Source: Macrophomina tecta (lineage: Eukaryota; Ascomycota; Dothideomycetes; Botryosphaeriales; Botryosphaeriaceae). From it: a stretch of DNA of 64,000 nt. Numbering within the stretch: the first letter of the stretch is position 1; every line of letters starts with the position of its first letter. Both the position numbers and the translations under genes were made by a program. Under the pieces are notes generated by a model. It saw nothing but the letters and a program-made list of their open reading frames with translations, did no database searches and was not told the DNA's origin. Shown here one piece after another: positions 12,493 to 24,100 of the stretch. The stretch is taken from positions 3,968,001 through 4,032,000 of the forward strand of contig JAKSGN010000006.1 in the NCBI GenBank assembly GCA_024180945.1. The letters run 5' to 3'.

Positions 12493-14013
12493 GGAATAAG
12501 GCTCTTGTGGCGATGAAGGTCGATTCAGTGTGGCCAACGTGTTAGCGAACGCACAAACGTTCAGAAGCATCTATACCCCCGCGTACTATAGCTAATGACT
12601 GCTCCAATGAGGGCCTCGGTCGTCGTCCGACCGGAAATACCGAATTCTCTTTTCCTCGCATCCGGAAGTCAGAGAGCCTTTGAATGTGAGGTACACGGGC
12701 TGGCTGTTGATCAAGCACTTGTCCTGCTTGGCGGTGGCCTAGTGCTCGAGTGCTGGAGTGATCATTCCTCTATCCGCCAATCCGCAGAGCCGGCATGAGA
12801 CCCTTTGTCCCCACTCGACTGTGGCGAAGGAGTAGCTGGCGGCTCCGTCAAAGGGCATCAAGTGGTGGTCGTCGGCCTGGGATTGGCGGCTTCCATGCTC
12901 ACCGGCGCGTCCATTTCGGCGCCTTGCCTCGCTCAGTGAAGGCGTGGCAACGCAACGCAGCACAGCGCGGCGGCAGCAGCTGCTGCAAGAGGAGGACCGT
13001 TCCGGGGGGTCACCTGCCGGATCTACGTGGTCGCGGTCCAAGCTTCACGGATCTCACACTTTCGGATGAGAAGTCGACACTGGGAATTATCCTGGGCTCC
13101 CAAGGCAGCCCAACGTTAGGACTACTTATTTCTGCCGGGCGTGCATACGTCGTACACACGGGCGGGCTCTCGGCATGGAGCACAAGACGACGCTGCACGT
13201 CCGACCCACGGCGCGGCGGCTATCTGGCGGGTGGTGCCGGCTACAGTCGAAATTTCCCTGGTCTTGCGAGAACCCACCCCACAAGACGTGCAGACGCGGT
13301 CGGCTGGTGCTTTGGGGCGGAGCGCGCAGGCTCAAAGGCCGATTCGGGCCGAGATTGTGGTGGGATTGGATCTTCGCTCGCGGTTGAGACGGGGTGCGGT
13401 GAGAGTGGCAGGCAGATCTCCTCACCGTTGGGTGCGCTTTGTAGATGGCGAGTGGTGAGGTAGGAATTGAGCCCGTCGCCCTTCAGCCCCGGCTGCTGGG
13501 CGGGCTGCAAGGCTACATTAGCGGGCGGGCGCGGGACCAGAGGACCCTGAGAGAAGCTGCTAAAACCCTGCGCCAGAGTCAGTCGGCAGGCGGCCGCGCG
13601 ATGGCAGACGCCAAAACTGGATGGGCTCCAGCGATCGGCGGAGCTTAAAAATGCTGTCTGAAACGACGCGACGCGGACTCTGCGCTGCGAACCGAGAAAG
13701 ATGGACCTGGGACCAGCACAGCAGGCAGCCTGTCGCAAACACCGCACCTTGCCTTGGCTGCGTCTCGTGCGGCCCTTGGTCCTCCTTCGCTCGAGGCGGC
13801 GACGCCAGCGCGCGGGCGGCGGGTGTCCGCAGTACACACTCACACGCGCACACACTACTCACCGCGACGGGGCCGAGCAACGAATCGCCTGCCGCGCGCT
13901 CGTATTGCCCTTGTCGAGTCATATCGTGCGCCCTCGATGCCCGCCGTCGATTGGCGTGCGCGGGAGCAGACAAGCCGGCTTTCCAGCCGGCGCCCGTCAC
14001 ACACACGCGAGGC

Positions 14014-14046
<33 letters not shown>

Positions 14047-14880
14047 AATGCACTACTGCGTGCCAGCAGCGAGCAGCGCGACGAGGAGAAAAGGGGGCCA
14101 GTCAGTCAACGGCGAGCAGGCGCAGAGGGCGTGTTTCCACCAGCTGCGTGTGCGCCGTTATGGCTCGCAGCGCCGGCGCCACAGCGGTCGGCAGCTGCGT
14201 GTCGCGCACCTTTCGCCCGATGCTAGGCGAGCCCCAAGCCCCAGGCCTGCCCTGCGAGGCCTGTCCTGTTAGCGATCGCGGGCCCCAAGAATGGCGACCA
14301 CGAGGCGCGCTGGCAGCAGGCCTGTCATGGGCTTCCTGGCACGCGTCCGCCCGCCTAGCCACGCTTTCCTTTGTCGCTGTCCGCCAGCACGCCCGCCCGC
14401 ACTGGCGCACGGCCCCTGTGTTGTCGGGCGGCATGCTCTCTCACTACGTCAGAAATTGGCCAAAGCCATCGCGGCGGCGGCGTTGAACCTTTGTCGTCTA
14501 GCCCCCCTGGTCGCCCGGGGCTCGATTGATTTGCCCAGATACACGCTAGAGCGGCCGCCCATCGAGAGTAGACGGAGCCTTCTGCATTGCGACTGCCTCT
14601 CCACCACGCTCCTTTTTTCGTGCGCTGCGCCGTTGGAAAGTCCCTTCACTCTCGGGCCAGGGCTGTTCTGCTTCTTCCGCTCCCACTTCCGCCTCTCTCC
14701 AGTGGTGCTGTCCTGCACCGCCTCGCCATCCATCCCATCTACCTCACACGCTCCCCGCCGTCGTACGAGCAGCCTCGCACCCTCACACCCCCCAGTCCGC
14801 GGACCAAGACCACAACCCTTTCCGACCTCCCTGGCCCAATGCACGGTGTGAGAACCACGCTGTAATCGTGCGTCATTACG
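12493..14880. other. GC-rich upstream region of the histidine kinase gene
   Basis: These 2.4 kb hold no supportable gene. Open frames of up to 261 codons overlap on both strands and follow GC-rich, Arg/Ala-rich composition. A GGC-type triplet run lies near 14013-14040. The right half is probably promoter and long 5' UTR of the kinase gene and ends in a short uORF. Confidence 0.55.
14839..14865 (+). promoter_or_regulatory. Short upstream ORF before the histidine kinase start
   Basis: An ATG followed by eight sense codons in all (MHGVRTTL) and TAA ends 15 nt before the main ATG at 14881. If the transcript starts upstream of 14839, scanning ribosomes would meet this frame first and have little room to reinitiate. 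The transcript start is not visible here. Confidence 0.45.
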
Positions 14881-17800
14881 ATGTCTCACGACGAGACTGC
14901 TCAAGCGCTCGTCGCTATCTTGTCAAACCTCGCAAAGCAGCATGATCCTACGGGCGATAGGTCCTTTCCTGGCCAAGTTGCGGCCAACGGTGGCAAGTCT
15001 CTGACCCTGCCGGGTCCCGACAGCGAGACGAAGCGGGCCCTCGAGCGCGAAATTCTAGCCTTGTCGTCGCGCGTCCAGTACCTTGAGGCGAAAGCCCGGA
15101 CGGTCGACAACAACACCTTTCCAATCACCCCTGGCGAGCCCAACCTCTACTCTCCGTTTCCTGGAGAAAATAACCAACTGCAGACGCCGCAGAGCCGCGC
15201 GATTGCCGGGCGGGACCGACAGGCCTCATGGGTCACCAACTGGCTGAAGGAGAAGGAAACGCCAGGTGAGCGGGCGGTGCCCGCGGCGCAGCTGACGGAG
15301 GACCAACTGGCCTATCTGCGCGACCACTTGAACAAGCAAGCCGAACAGATACAGAGCCAGAGGGAACACATAGACAGTCTTAGCGCCGAGGTCACCCGGC
15401 AGCTCCGGGATCAGGATAAGGCCTTTGGCCATGGCATCGAGGACATTGGAGCCCTCAAGCGAGAGCTCCAGAAACATCAGCAGGCCAACCTGGCTTTCCA
15501 GAAGGCCCTGCGGGAAATTGGTAGCATCGTTACGGCAGTCGCGCATGGTGATCTCAGCAAAAAGGTTTTGATTCACGCCAAGGAGATGGACCCTGAAATT
15601 ACGACCTTCAAACGCACTATCAACACCATGGTGGACCAGCTTCAGGACTTTGCCAGTCAGGTCACAAACTTGGCCAAGGAGGTCGGCACTGAGGGTCGCC
15701 TCGGTGGCCAGGCTGTCCTGACTGGTGTCGACGGTATTTGGGCCGAGTTGACCAACAGCGGTAAGTTGCCTGCGATATCGCTAGACGGCTTGGTACTAAT
15801 CATTAGTAGTGAACGACATGGCCCGCAATCTCACGGAACAGGTGCGAGAAATCGCAGTAGTTACAACGGCAGTCGCCCACGGTGATCTCAGTCGCAAGAT
15901 CGAACGTCCTGCGAGGGGAGAGATTCTGCAGCTTCAGGAAACGATCAACACCATGGTGGATCAACTTCGTTCTTTTGCGTCAGAAGTCACAAGAGTCGCT
16001 CGCGATGTCGGTGTCGAAGGTATCCTCGGTGGACAGGCAAGAATAGAAGGCGTTCAGGGCATGTGGAATGATCTCACAATCAACGTCAACGCCATGGCTT
16101 TGAATCTCACGACACAGGTGCGCGATATCGCTCAGGTCACAACGGCTGTCGCGCAAGGAAACCTTACTCGGAAGGTCTCGGCAGAGTGCAAGGGTGAAAT
16201 CGCTGAACTCAAAAACACCATCAACTCCATGGTTGACCAACTGCAACAATTTGCGCACGAGGTCACAAAAATCGCCAGAGAGGTCGGCACTGAGGGTCGT
16301 CTCGGTGGGCAGGCCAGAGTACACGGTGTTGAAGGTACTTGGAAGGACTTGACGGAGAACGTCAACGGTATGGCCGACAATCTTACAACACAGGTCAGGG
16401 AGATTGCAGAAGTTACCACTGCAGTCGCCCGAGGTGACCTAAGCAAAAAGATCAAGGCCGAGGTCAGAGGTGAAATTTTGGCACTGAAAATCACCATCAA
16501 CACCATGGTGGACCGTTTGAATGATTTCGCGTATCAAGTCAGCAAGGTTGCCAGAGAGGTCGGAACAGAAGGAAAGCTTGGAGGGCAAGCCGAAGTGGAG
16601 AACGTTGAAGGCAAATGGAAGGATTTGACCGACAATGTCAACACGATGGCGCAAAACTTGACCCTCCAAGTGCGCAGTATATCGGACGTTACGAGCGCTC
16701 TTTCTCGTGGAGATCTGACACGCCGTGTGCATGTCGATGCCGAGGGAGAAATTCGCCTTCTCAAGGACACCATCAACGACATGGTTGCAAGGCTGGACGA
16801 ATGGTCACTTGCTGTCAAACGCGTCGCAAGAGATGTCGGAGTCGATGGAAAGATGGGCGGTCAAGCCGAAGTTGAAGGTATCACTGGACGCTGGAAAGAA
16901 ATTACTGCAGACGTCAACACCATGGCGCAAAACTTGACCTCTCAAGTGAGGGCGTTTGGGGACATCACTCAAGCTGCCACCGATGGCAAGTTCACTCAAA
17001 TCACCGTCGAGGCTGCCGGAGAAATGGACGAGCTCAAGCGGAAGATCAACAAAATGGTTTCCAGCTTGCGTGAAAGTATCCAAAGGAACACGGCAGCGAG
17101 GGAAGCCGCCGAATTGGCCAACAAGACCAAGTCCGAATTCCTTGCGAACATGTCACACGAGATCCGAACGCCAATGAATGGTATCATTGGTATGACGCAG
17201 TTGACGCTCGACACCGACCTCACACACTCTCAACGTGAAATGCTCACGATTGTCCACAACCTCGCTGGCCAACTCCTCACTATCATTGATGATATCTTGG
17301 ATATCTCCAAGATTGAAGCCAACCGCATGGTCATGGAAGAAATTCCGTTCTCTCTGCGGGGCACCATTTTCAACGCTCTCAAATCGCTATCGTCCAGGGC
17401 TAACGAGCGAAGACTCAACCTCGCATATCAGGTCGACAGCTCAGTCCCTGACTATGTGATTGGTGACTCCTTCAGACTCAGGCAGATTATCCTCAACCTG
17501 GTCGGTAACGCCATCAAATTCACCGAACATGGTGAGGTCAAGGTGGCTATATCGATGGCGCCTCAAATCGATTGCAAACCCGACCAGTACATCTTCAAGT
17601 TTGCCGTCTCCGATACGGGTATCGGTATTCATGGCGACAAGCTTAACCTCATCTTCGACACCTTCCAACAGGCCGACGGCTCCACGACAAGGAAGTTTGG
17701 TGGTACGGGTCTGGGTCTTTCGATCTCCAAACGACTCGTAACTTTAATGGGTGGCAAGATGTGGGTGGAATCCGAGTTCGGCTGTGGCAGTACCTTCTAC

Positions 17801-18991
17801 TTCACCTGCAAGGTGAGGCTTGGGAACCCCGACATCAGCGCCATCCAGCCTCAGCTTTCGCCCTACAGCAAGCACACTGTGCTCTTCATCGACCAGGGAA
17901 AGACTGGCTACGGAGAAGAAATTGTCAACCACCTCAAAGCGTTGGACCTTCGTCCGCATGTCATTCATACGGATGAGAATACGCCCTTATCGGAGATTCC
18001 GAGCCCTGGAAAGCATGCGTATGACTGCGTCATTGTAGACTGCAACCTGACCGCACGAAAGCTTCGTGGAGAGGAACGGTTCAAGTACATTCCGCTAGTC
18101 ATGGTCACTCCCAGAGTTGCCATTAGCTTAAAGTCTGCCCTAGAGGACGGTATTTCCAGCTTCATCACCACGCCCTGCTTGCCTATTGATTTGGGCAATG
18201 CCCTGATCCCGGCTCTGGATGGAAGAGCGGCTCCCCTCATCTCGAATCAGTCCAAATCCTTCAACATTCTTCTTGCCGAAGACAACGCGGTCAACCAACG
18301 ATTGGCGGTCAAGATCCTGCAAAAGTACCACCACAACGTCACTGTCGCCAACAACGGTCTCGAAGCATTCGAGCAAATTAAGAAGACAAAGTATGACGTC
18401 GTATTGATGGACGTCCAAATGCCAGTCATGGGAGGTTTCGAGGCAACGGCTAAGATCAGAGAGTATGAGCGCGAGCATCACCTTACACCAACACCCGTCA
18501 TCGCACTTACGGCACACGCTATGGTTGGTGACAGAGAAAAATGCTTGCAGGCTCAGATGGACGTGAGTAACACCCGTTTGGAGATATTCGTTCTCAAGCT
18601 GACATGAAATACTAGGATTACTTGTCGAAACCACTCAAACAAAACCAGCTCATTCAAACCATCCTTCGCTGCGCCACCCTCGGGGGAGCACTGCTCGAAC
18701 AAGATAGGCAACGGATGGCACTCTCTCAGAATGAAAAAGACGAGTATGGCCAGAACAATGAAAAGAATGAGCAAACGAAGGACGGCCAATTGCAAGCACC
18801 CAGAGGTACGACACGCCGGCCACAGCTGGAACCCCGCGGATACACAGAAACAGGTGCAGCGGGTAAAGAGAGTCCGAAGCTACTAGCCGCAGACCAGTCT
18901 GACCACGTAGACAGAGTAAGCCTCCCGTCAGTGTATCAATCAACAATAGCTAACCCGACGACAGCTCCTCCTAAGATCACACAGTAGCTGA
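14881..18991 (+). CDS. NIK1: Group III hybrid histidine kinase, NIK1/OS-1/NikA type
   Basis: CDS is join(14881..15760, 15810..18562, 18616..18915, 18965..18991), 1319 aa. It is a cytoplasmic sensor kinase feeding a phosphorelay to the HOG MAP-kinase cascade; the family mediates osmosensing and is the target pathway of dicarboximide and phenylpyrrole fungicides. Six HAMP-like repeats run from about residue 210 to 725 (GDLSKKV, GDLSRKI, GNLTRKV, GDLSKKI, GDLTRRV, GKFTQIT). Next are the HisKA H-box ([10 protein letters not shown], His about 743), ATPase boxes ([19 protein letters not shown]) and a receiver domain with phospho-acceptor Asp about 1161 ([11 protein letters not shown]). Intron 1 (49 nt) uses the second of two overlapping AGs, which restores the LTNSVNDMA repeat unit. 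The last intron (18916-18964; GTAAGC, GCTAAC, ACAG) is inferred; if retained the protein ends at 18987 with 1334 aa. All catalytic motifs are intact. Confidence 0.95.
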
Positions 18992-20335
18992 TGACCTCTC
19001 CGTCTCACACGTGAGAAATAAAAGTCAAATCAGTTATGCTGACTTGGCAATTTTTAGGCGACAATCGATAGTAATCGTTGCCACCGTGTTCGGCGCGAAA
19101 CACTCGTTTGCTCGCGCAGCCGCGGCCGTTGTCGAATTACAGATGAATCACACGCGGGGGAAGAGTGAAGAGATACACGCCCCGTCGGCCTGACATTTCC
19201 TTTGGTTAACGAGCGTATACTATCTATTTCTCGTGTACCTACGTTGCTCGTCATTTGTTTTTTGCTTTGGGGCGTCCCATGCAGGTCACATCTGTGTCTC
19301 GAAACAGCAGTCTTAGCTGGCCATTTCCTTTTCTTTCCTGGCGTTCAGCAACAGTTCACTTGGAGCGGATGGATTTCTGATGTTTTATTTCTTGGCTCAG
19401 GTCGGAAATTGGGATGTGAAGCTTTCCTGGTCAACTCTTTTGGTAAACTCGTTTTTGGTGCTCCTACTCTACGTTTTCTTGGCTTCAACCCTTGAGTTCG
19501 TGCTTGTTATCTTGCTGCACTAATGTGCCGTCGTGGCACCGGCTGCAAGCTGGTGAGCGGGAGGGTAAAGTAAGAGCGACGGGGCAAAGGAGGAGGAGCC
19601 TAAGACGGCGCGCATGGTCAAGGCATTATCTGCGGCGGCGAAGGGAAAAAGATACGGAGGCAGGCTTGGGAAAAGGCCGATCCCGGCGGAGTCCAAAGGG
19701 TGGCGAATGGCACATCTGCTTTTCTTTTTATCCTGGCATGGTTTACTGAAGACTTTTTGACTGCTGCTCATTTGCTTTTTGACTGAGTCTTTCCAATGGG
19801 AAAGGCTTGCGCTTGAGCACCATCACAAACGGCCGTTATGACTTGGTGCGACGAAGCGGTCTAGTCTAATTAGGGCTGCAGGCACCAAGCGAGAAGAAGA
19901 TACTCCATACAGCTCGGCAGTATGCCAGTCCAGGTTGGATTTTCCTTTGAAGTTCCTTGGTCAGGCATACATTATCCAGGGTGCCCACGGGTCGATCAGG
20001 TGGTTGATTTGGAATTCCGAGTAGCTGATGATCTTCATTTCTTAGGCGCATGAATGACTGCTCTCTGGCACGCAGGTCCCAGACGTGTGACAAAGGGAAG
20101 GGAGACTGCTGGTGTGGAGCTCGCCTCTTCCTCGCACGGGGATGTTTGCTACTGCATGGAGAGAGACTAGCTAGGGTTGTTTCCAACCAGGGAGGCCTGA
20201 GCAGCGAATATACGAGCATGTGACCATGACCGGAGTGCACGACGGGCAGCTGAGCGGCGCTTGCAGAGTGATTGCGCCGGAAGGCTGATTCCAAAAGCAT
20301 TGCAACAGCCAACACCGCAAACAGGCGTGTGCGGA
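18992..20335. other. Intergenic region between NIK1 and the hairpin-repeat cluster
   Basis: No domain-bearing frame was found. The left part is probably the 3' UTR of the kinase gene. Short pyrimidine-rich stretches occur, but nothing else can be named. Confidence 0.5.
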
Positions 20336-20415
20336 GGGAGCTGGAGCAGTTGTCCGGACGCAAATGCCGTTTGGAATCGAGCGACATTTGCACCCGGACG
20401 ACTGCTTCAGCTCCC
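20336..20415. repeat. Hairpin repeat copy A
   Basis: This is an imperfect palindrome with arms of about 31 nt. The left arm begins GGGAGCTGGAGCAGTTGTCC, and the right arm, reverse-complemented, begins GGGAGCTGAAGCAGTCGTCC; about 27 of 31 positions match. The loop of about 18 nt contains TTTGGAATCGAGCGA. It lies about 760 bp upstream of the SNF2-gene start and is a near copy, in opposite orientation, of copy B. Confidence 0.8.
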
Positions 20416-20759
20416 TGTTTCTGGTCGCTCTTGCGGTGCAGTAATATCGAACCGACCTCGGAGGGCGCAGGAGCGAGTATCGGGAGCTGAAGAGCATCTC
20501 AGCGGCCTGGAGGAAGTGGGGCGAGGTCAGCAAGGCTGGACTGTCTGGCACGGGGCGCACAGCATGCACCTCCAATGCACAGCGCCCGGTGAGACACTCC
20601 GGGGAGCCAGCGCTGAGCCAGCCTCGCACGAAGGCAGCAGAGCCTGCGCCCCATCAGTACCTAGACGCTGGGCGAGTGATTCAAGCCCCCTCTCTGAGCA
20701 TCCCAAGGCTGCATCATCCTACGAGTCGCCCGCAACCACGGTTACCCTGGAGGCGGGAA

Positions 20760-20829
20760 GGGAAGCAGTCGTCCGGATGCAAATGTCGCTCGACTCCAAA
20801 TAGCATTTGCGTCCTGACGACTGCTTCCC
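20760..20829. repeat. Hairpin repeat copy B (inverted relative to A)
   Basis: The arms are GAAGCAGTCGTCCGGATGC on the left and the complement of GAAGCAGTCGTCAGGACGC on the right. Its reverse complement matches copy A across arms and loop (TTTGGAGTCGAGCGA against TTTGGAATCGAGCGA), with most differences being transitions. It lies about 350 bp upstream of the SNF2-gene ATG. Confidence 0.8.
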
Positions 20830-21177
20830 CAGCCCATGAGCCGTGCAGTGCATGTCATATGCGACTAGAGCCTTATGCTACGAGGCCCGGCCGATGGCGC
20901 TCACTCCACAAAGACTATTTAAAGCCGTTTGCTTTGTTCTCTCGCGCTGCGGCAGGAGCAACCCGCCCGTGGCTTCCAAATTAGCTCTTGCAACGCGTGT
21001 ACGTCATTGGCCAGCAATCAGCTGCGTGCCCGAAGCACTTTTTTGGCGCATGAGCCGCATCCCCTACAAACCCCAACATCAGCAGCCTCGCGCCCGCTGC
21101 TGCACCCTCCGCTCCTTTCGTCTTCCGTCCACCGCCGCTCGGTCGAAGTCGCCCCATCGCGCCGCAGCCTCCGCATC

Positions 21178-24100
21178 ATGAGTCTGAACCAACCGCCCCC
21201 GACCGCCTCGGCCGAGGAGCTGCAGGAGGAGATCGAGTTCACACAACTCCTACTTGCAACGCTCGACACCGACTCAGACACGTACTGGCCGGACAAGCTT
21301 GAGAGGGAGCAGCACATTGCTAACCTCCAGTCACGCCTGGACGCCATTCGAGGCAGTATGCCAGGCCCTTCCTACATGAGCGCCCAGCTCTCAACCTCCC
21401 GCAAGCGCCCCCGCGCTTTCGAAGACGCTCTTGCGGCCGAGTATTTGAACAAGTCAAGCCGAACCACGCCGAGTCCGGCAGTCACGCCCGACACTTCGAG
21501 CTCGACCGACTCGTTTCCGGAGCTTTTCGAGACCTGGCCCGCGCAGCCACAAGCTGGCGGCGTCAGGCAGGCACACAGCTCCCTTCACAGTGCGCTGGGG
21601 CCAAGCGCCGGGCAGGCTACTCACCAGCAACTGCCGAGGATACCAGGCATGTCGCGTCCTAGTCCGCACCGGCTCCCATCCATGCAGCGTAGCCCATTTC
21701 CACGTCCACTCTCTTCTCAGCCCATCAAATCCGAGTTCTCCAGGGGCACACCCTTGCGTACACCGACACAACCGCCTCGTGGCTACTCACAAAATCAACC
21801 GCCGAGGTTTGCCCAGCCTAGTGCGAGCAACGACGGAGTTGAGATAATCGACCTTTGCGGCTCTGATTCTGATTCTGACGTTCAGGAAGTGCTCCCGCTG
21901 CGAAACTCCAATTATAACCAAGGTTATGGAAGCTCAAGCGCATTTATGCCCAGGTCCATGCAGCAGCCCAATCGCTTTTCTGTGCACCGGCAACCCAACC
22001 CTGCCAGAACACCTGCCGGCCAGTCGATTTACAGTACTCTGCGGGGCACCATGAACGATCCGTTACCAGTAGATGACTTTGATGGCATGTTGGACACTAT
22101 TCACAGCCCCTTGACCTTTGGAGAAATCCAACGCGGAAGCTCTTTCATGAGAGATCCCCTCCAGAGTAGCAGTCAACATCAGAATCTACTGGGTTACCAC
22201 GCAGCAGCCTACGGGTTGGGTAGTATGCCAGGGGCATGGCCCACATTCACAGACCCTATTCACATGCTTCAACGAGAACGGGAGTGGCATGATCGCTATG
22301 ATGGATATGGTGTTCAACAAGGCGCTCGTTCGGCCGAGGACACGCTTAAAATGCTTGGCAACATTGGTTTCGATGAAGAGATTCCTCCCGAGCAACGCTT
22401 GACCACTCCGCCAGCCATGGCTGTTCAGCTGATGGAGCACCAGAAGCTCGGTGTCTCCTGGATGAAGAAGATGGAGGAAGGCTCCAATAAGGGTAGTATC
22501 CTCGCCGATGAGATGGGTCTCGGAAAGACCGTGCAAGCATTGTCTTTGATCGTTTCCAGACCCTCCGAAGATCCCATGCGGAAGACTACTCTCGTCGTTG
22601 CACCCGTTGCACTGATGCGCCAGTGGGAACGGGAAATCAAGACGAAGGTGAAGAACAGCCATGCATTAAGTGTGATAACTTATCATGGTTCTAAGCGGAA
22701 ACCGTTCAAAGAGCTCCGTCAGTACGACGTTGTTTTGACGTCGTTTGGCACTCTGACGTCTGAATTCGGAAGGAAGGAGAAGATCAGGGAGTTTGAGGCT
22801 CGTACCATTACTGACCCGGAAGGAGCGCCAGCAAGGCCAAAGAACGAGGAGTATACCTTATTTGGCAAGGACGCACTCTGGTACAGAGTCATTCTTGATG
22901 AAGCTCACACTATCCGGAATAAAGAGACGAAAGCGTCGCGCGCTTGCTGCGAGCTGAAGACAGTCTATCGACTCTGTATGACAGGCACGCCCATGATGAA
23001 TAGGACCGACGAACTCTACGGACTAGTGAGGTTCCTTCGGATCAAGCCGTACTGTGAATGGAACGAATTCAGACAAGACATTAAAACTTCCATGGAGAAG
23101 GGTACTCCGGACATCAGGCAAGACGGCTTGCGGAAGCTTCAAGCTCTGTTAAAAGCAATACTCCTTCGCCGAACCCAGGAGTCCAAGATTGATGGCAGGG
23201 TTATCTTTCAGCTTCCGCCAAAGACCATCATACGTGACAATGTCGTTTTTGGCGAGGAGCAACAGGAGTTCTACAACGCACTCGAAACAAAGACGCAGCT
23301 TAAGTTCAACAAATATCTCAAGCAAGGCACTGTCGGCAAGCAGTATTCGCAGATCTTGGTTCTACTGCTTCGTCTCCGACAAGCATGTTGTCACCCTCAC
23401 CTGCTCAAGGACTTCGCAGAGCCAGCTACAGATCTTCCCGAGGAACAAATGCTTGATTTCGCAAGACAGCTCAGCGATGAAGTTGTTGCACGCATCAAAG
23501 CAGAGGATGGTGCGTTCAGTTGTCCTATTTGTCTTGATGGCGTAGAGAACCCAGCCATCTTCTTGCCTTGTGGGCACAACGCTTGCAGCGAGTGCTTTGC
23601 TCGCATTACGTCTGAGCCTCCTCGCAGTGATGAGGGATACAAGTGCCCCAACTGTCGCGGCAAGCTCAATCCCCAAGAGATTACGGACTACAACTCGTTC
23701 AAAAAGGTACATATGTCCGACACTACTTTGATTAATGGCCTCGGAAAGCTCGTCGATGATGAGACTACCTCCAGTAGCGATGATGAGAGTCAGTCAGAGG
23801 ACGAGGATGAAGATGATGATTTGGATGGTTTCATTGCCAGGGATGAAGAGGTTGAAGGCTCCGCCTCTAGCTTCGCCTCAGAGCACCCGAAGAAGTCAAA
23901 GAAGGCTAGGGGTAAGGAGAAGAAGCGTGATGGTGCCCCCAAGCAGAAGCAAACCCTTGCGCAACTTAGGAGGGATGCACAGAAGAACATTTTGGCAAAG
24001 AGGCGCTATTTCAAGCGCCTGTGCAAGGACTGGATCACCAGCGCAAAAGTGGACAAGACGATGGTGTTACTGAGAGATATCAAGGAAGCGGACCCCACCG

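Noticed and set aside
13701..14486. 261-codon plus-strand frame upstream of NIK1
   Set aside because: It is Arg/Cys/Ala-rich, overlaps other open frames on both strands, and is explained by GC content.
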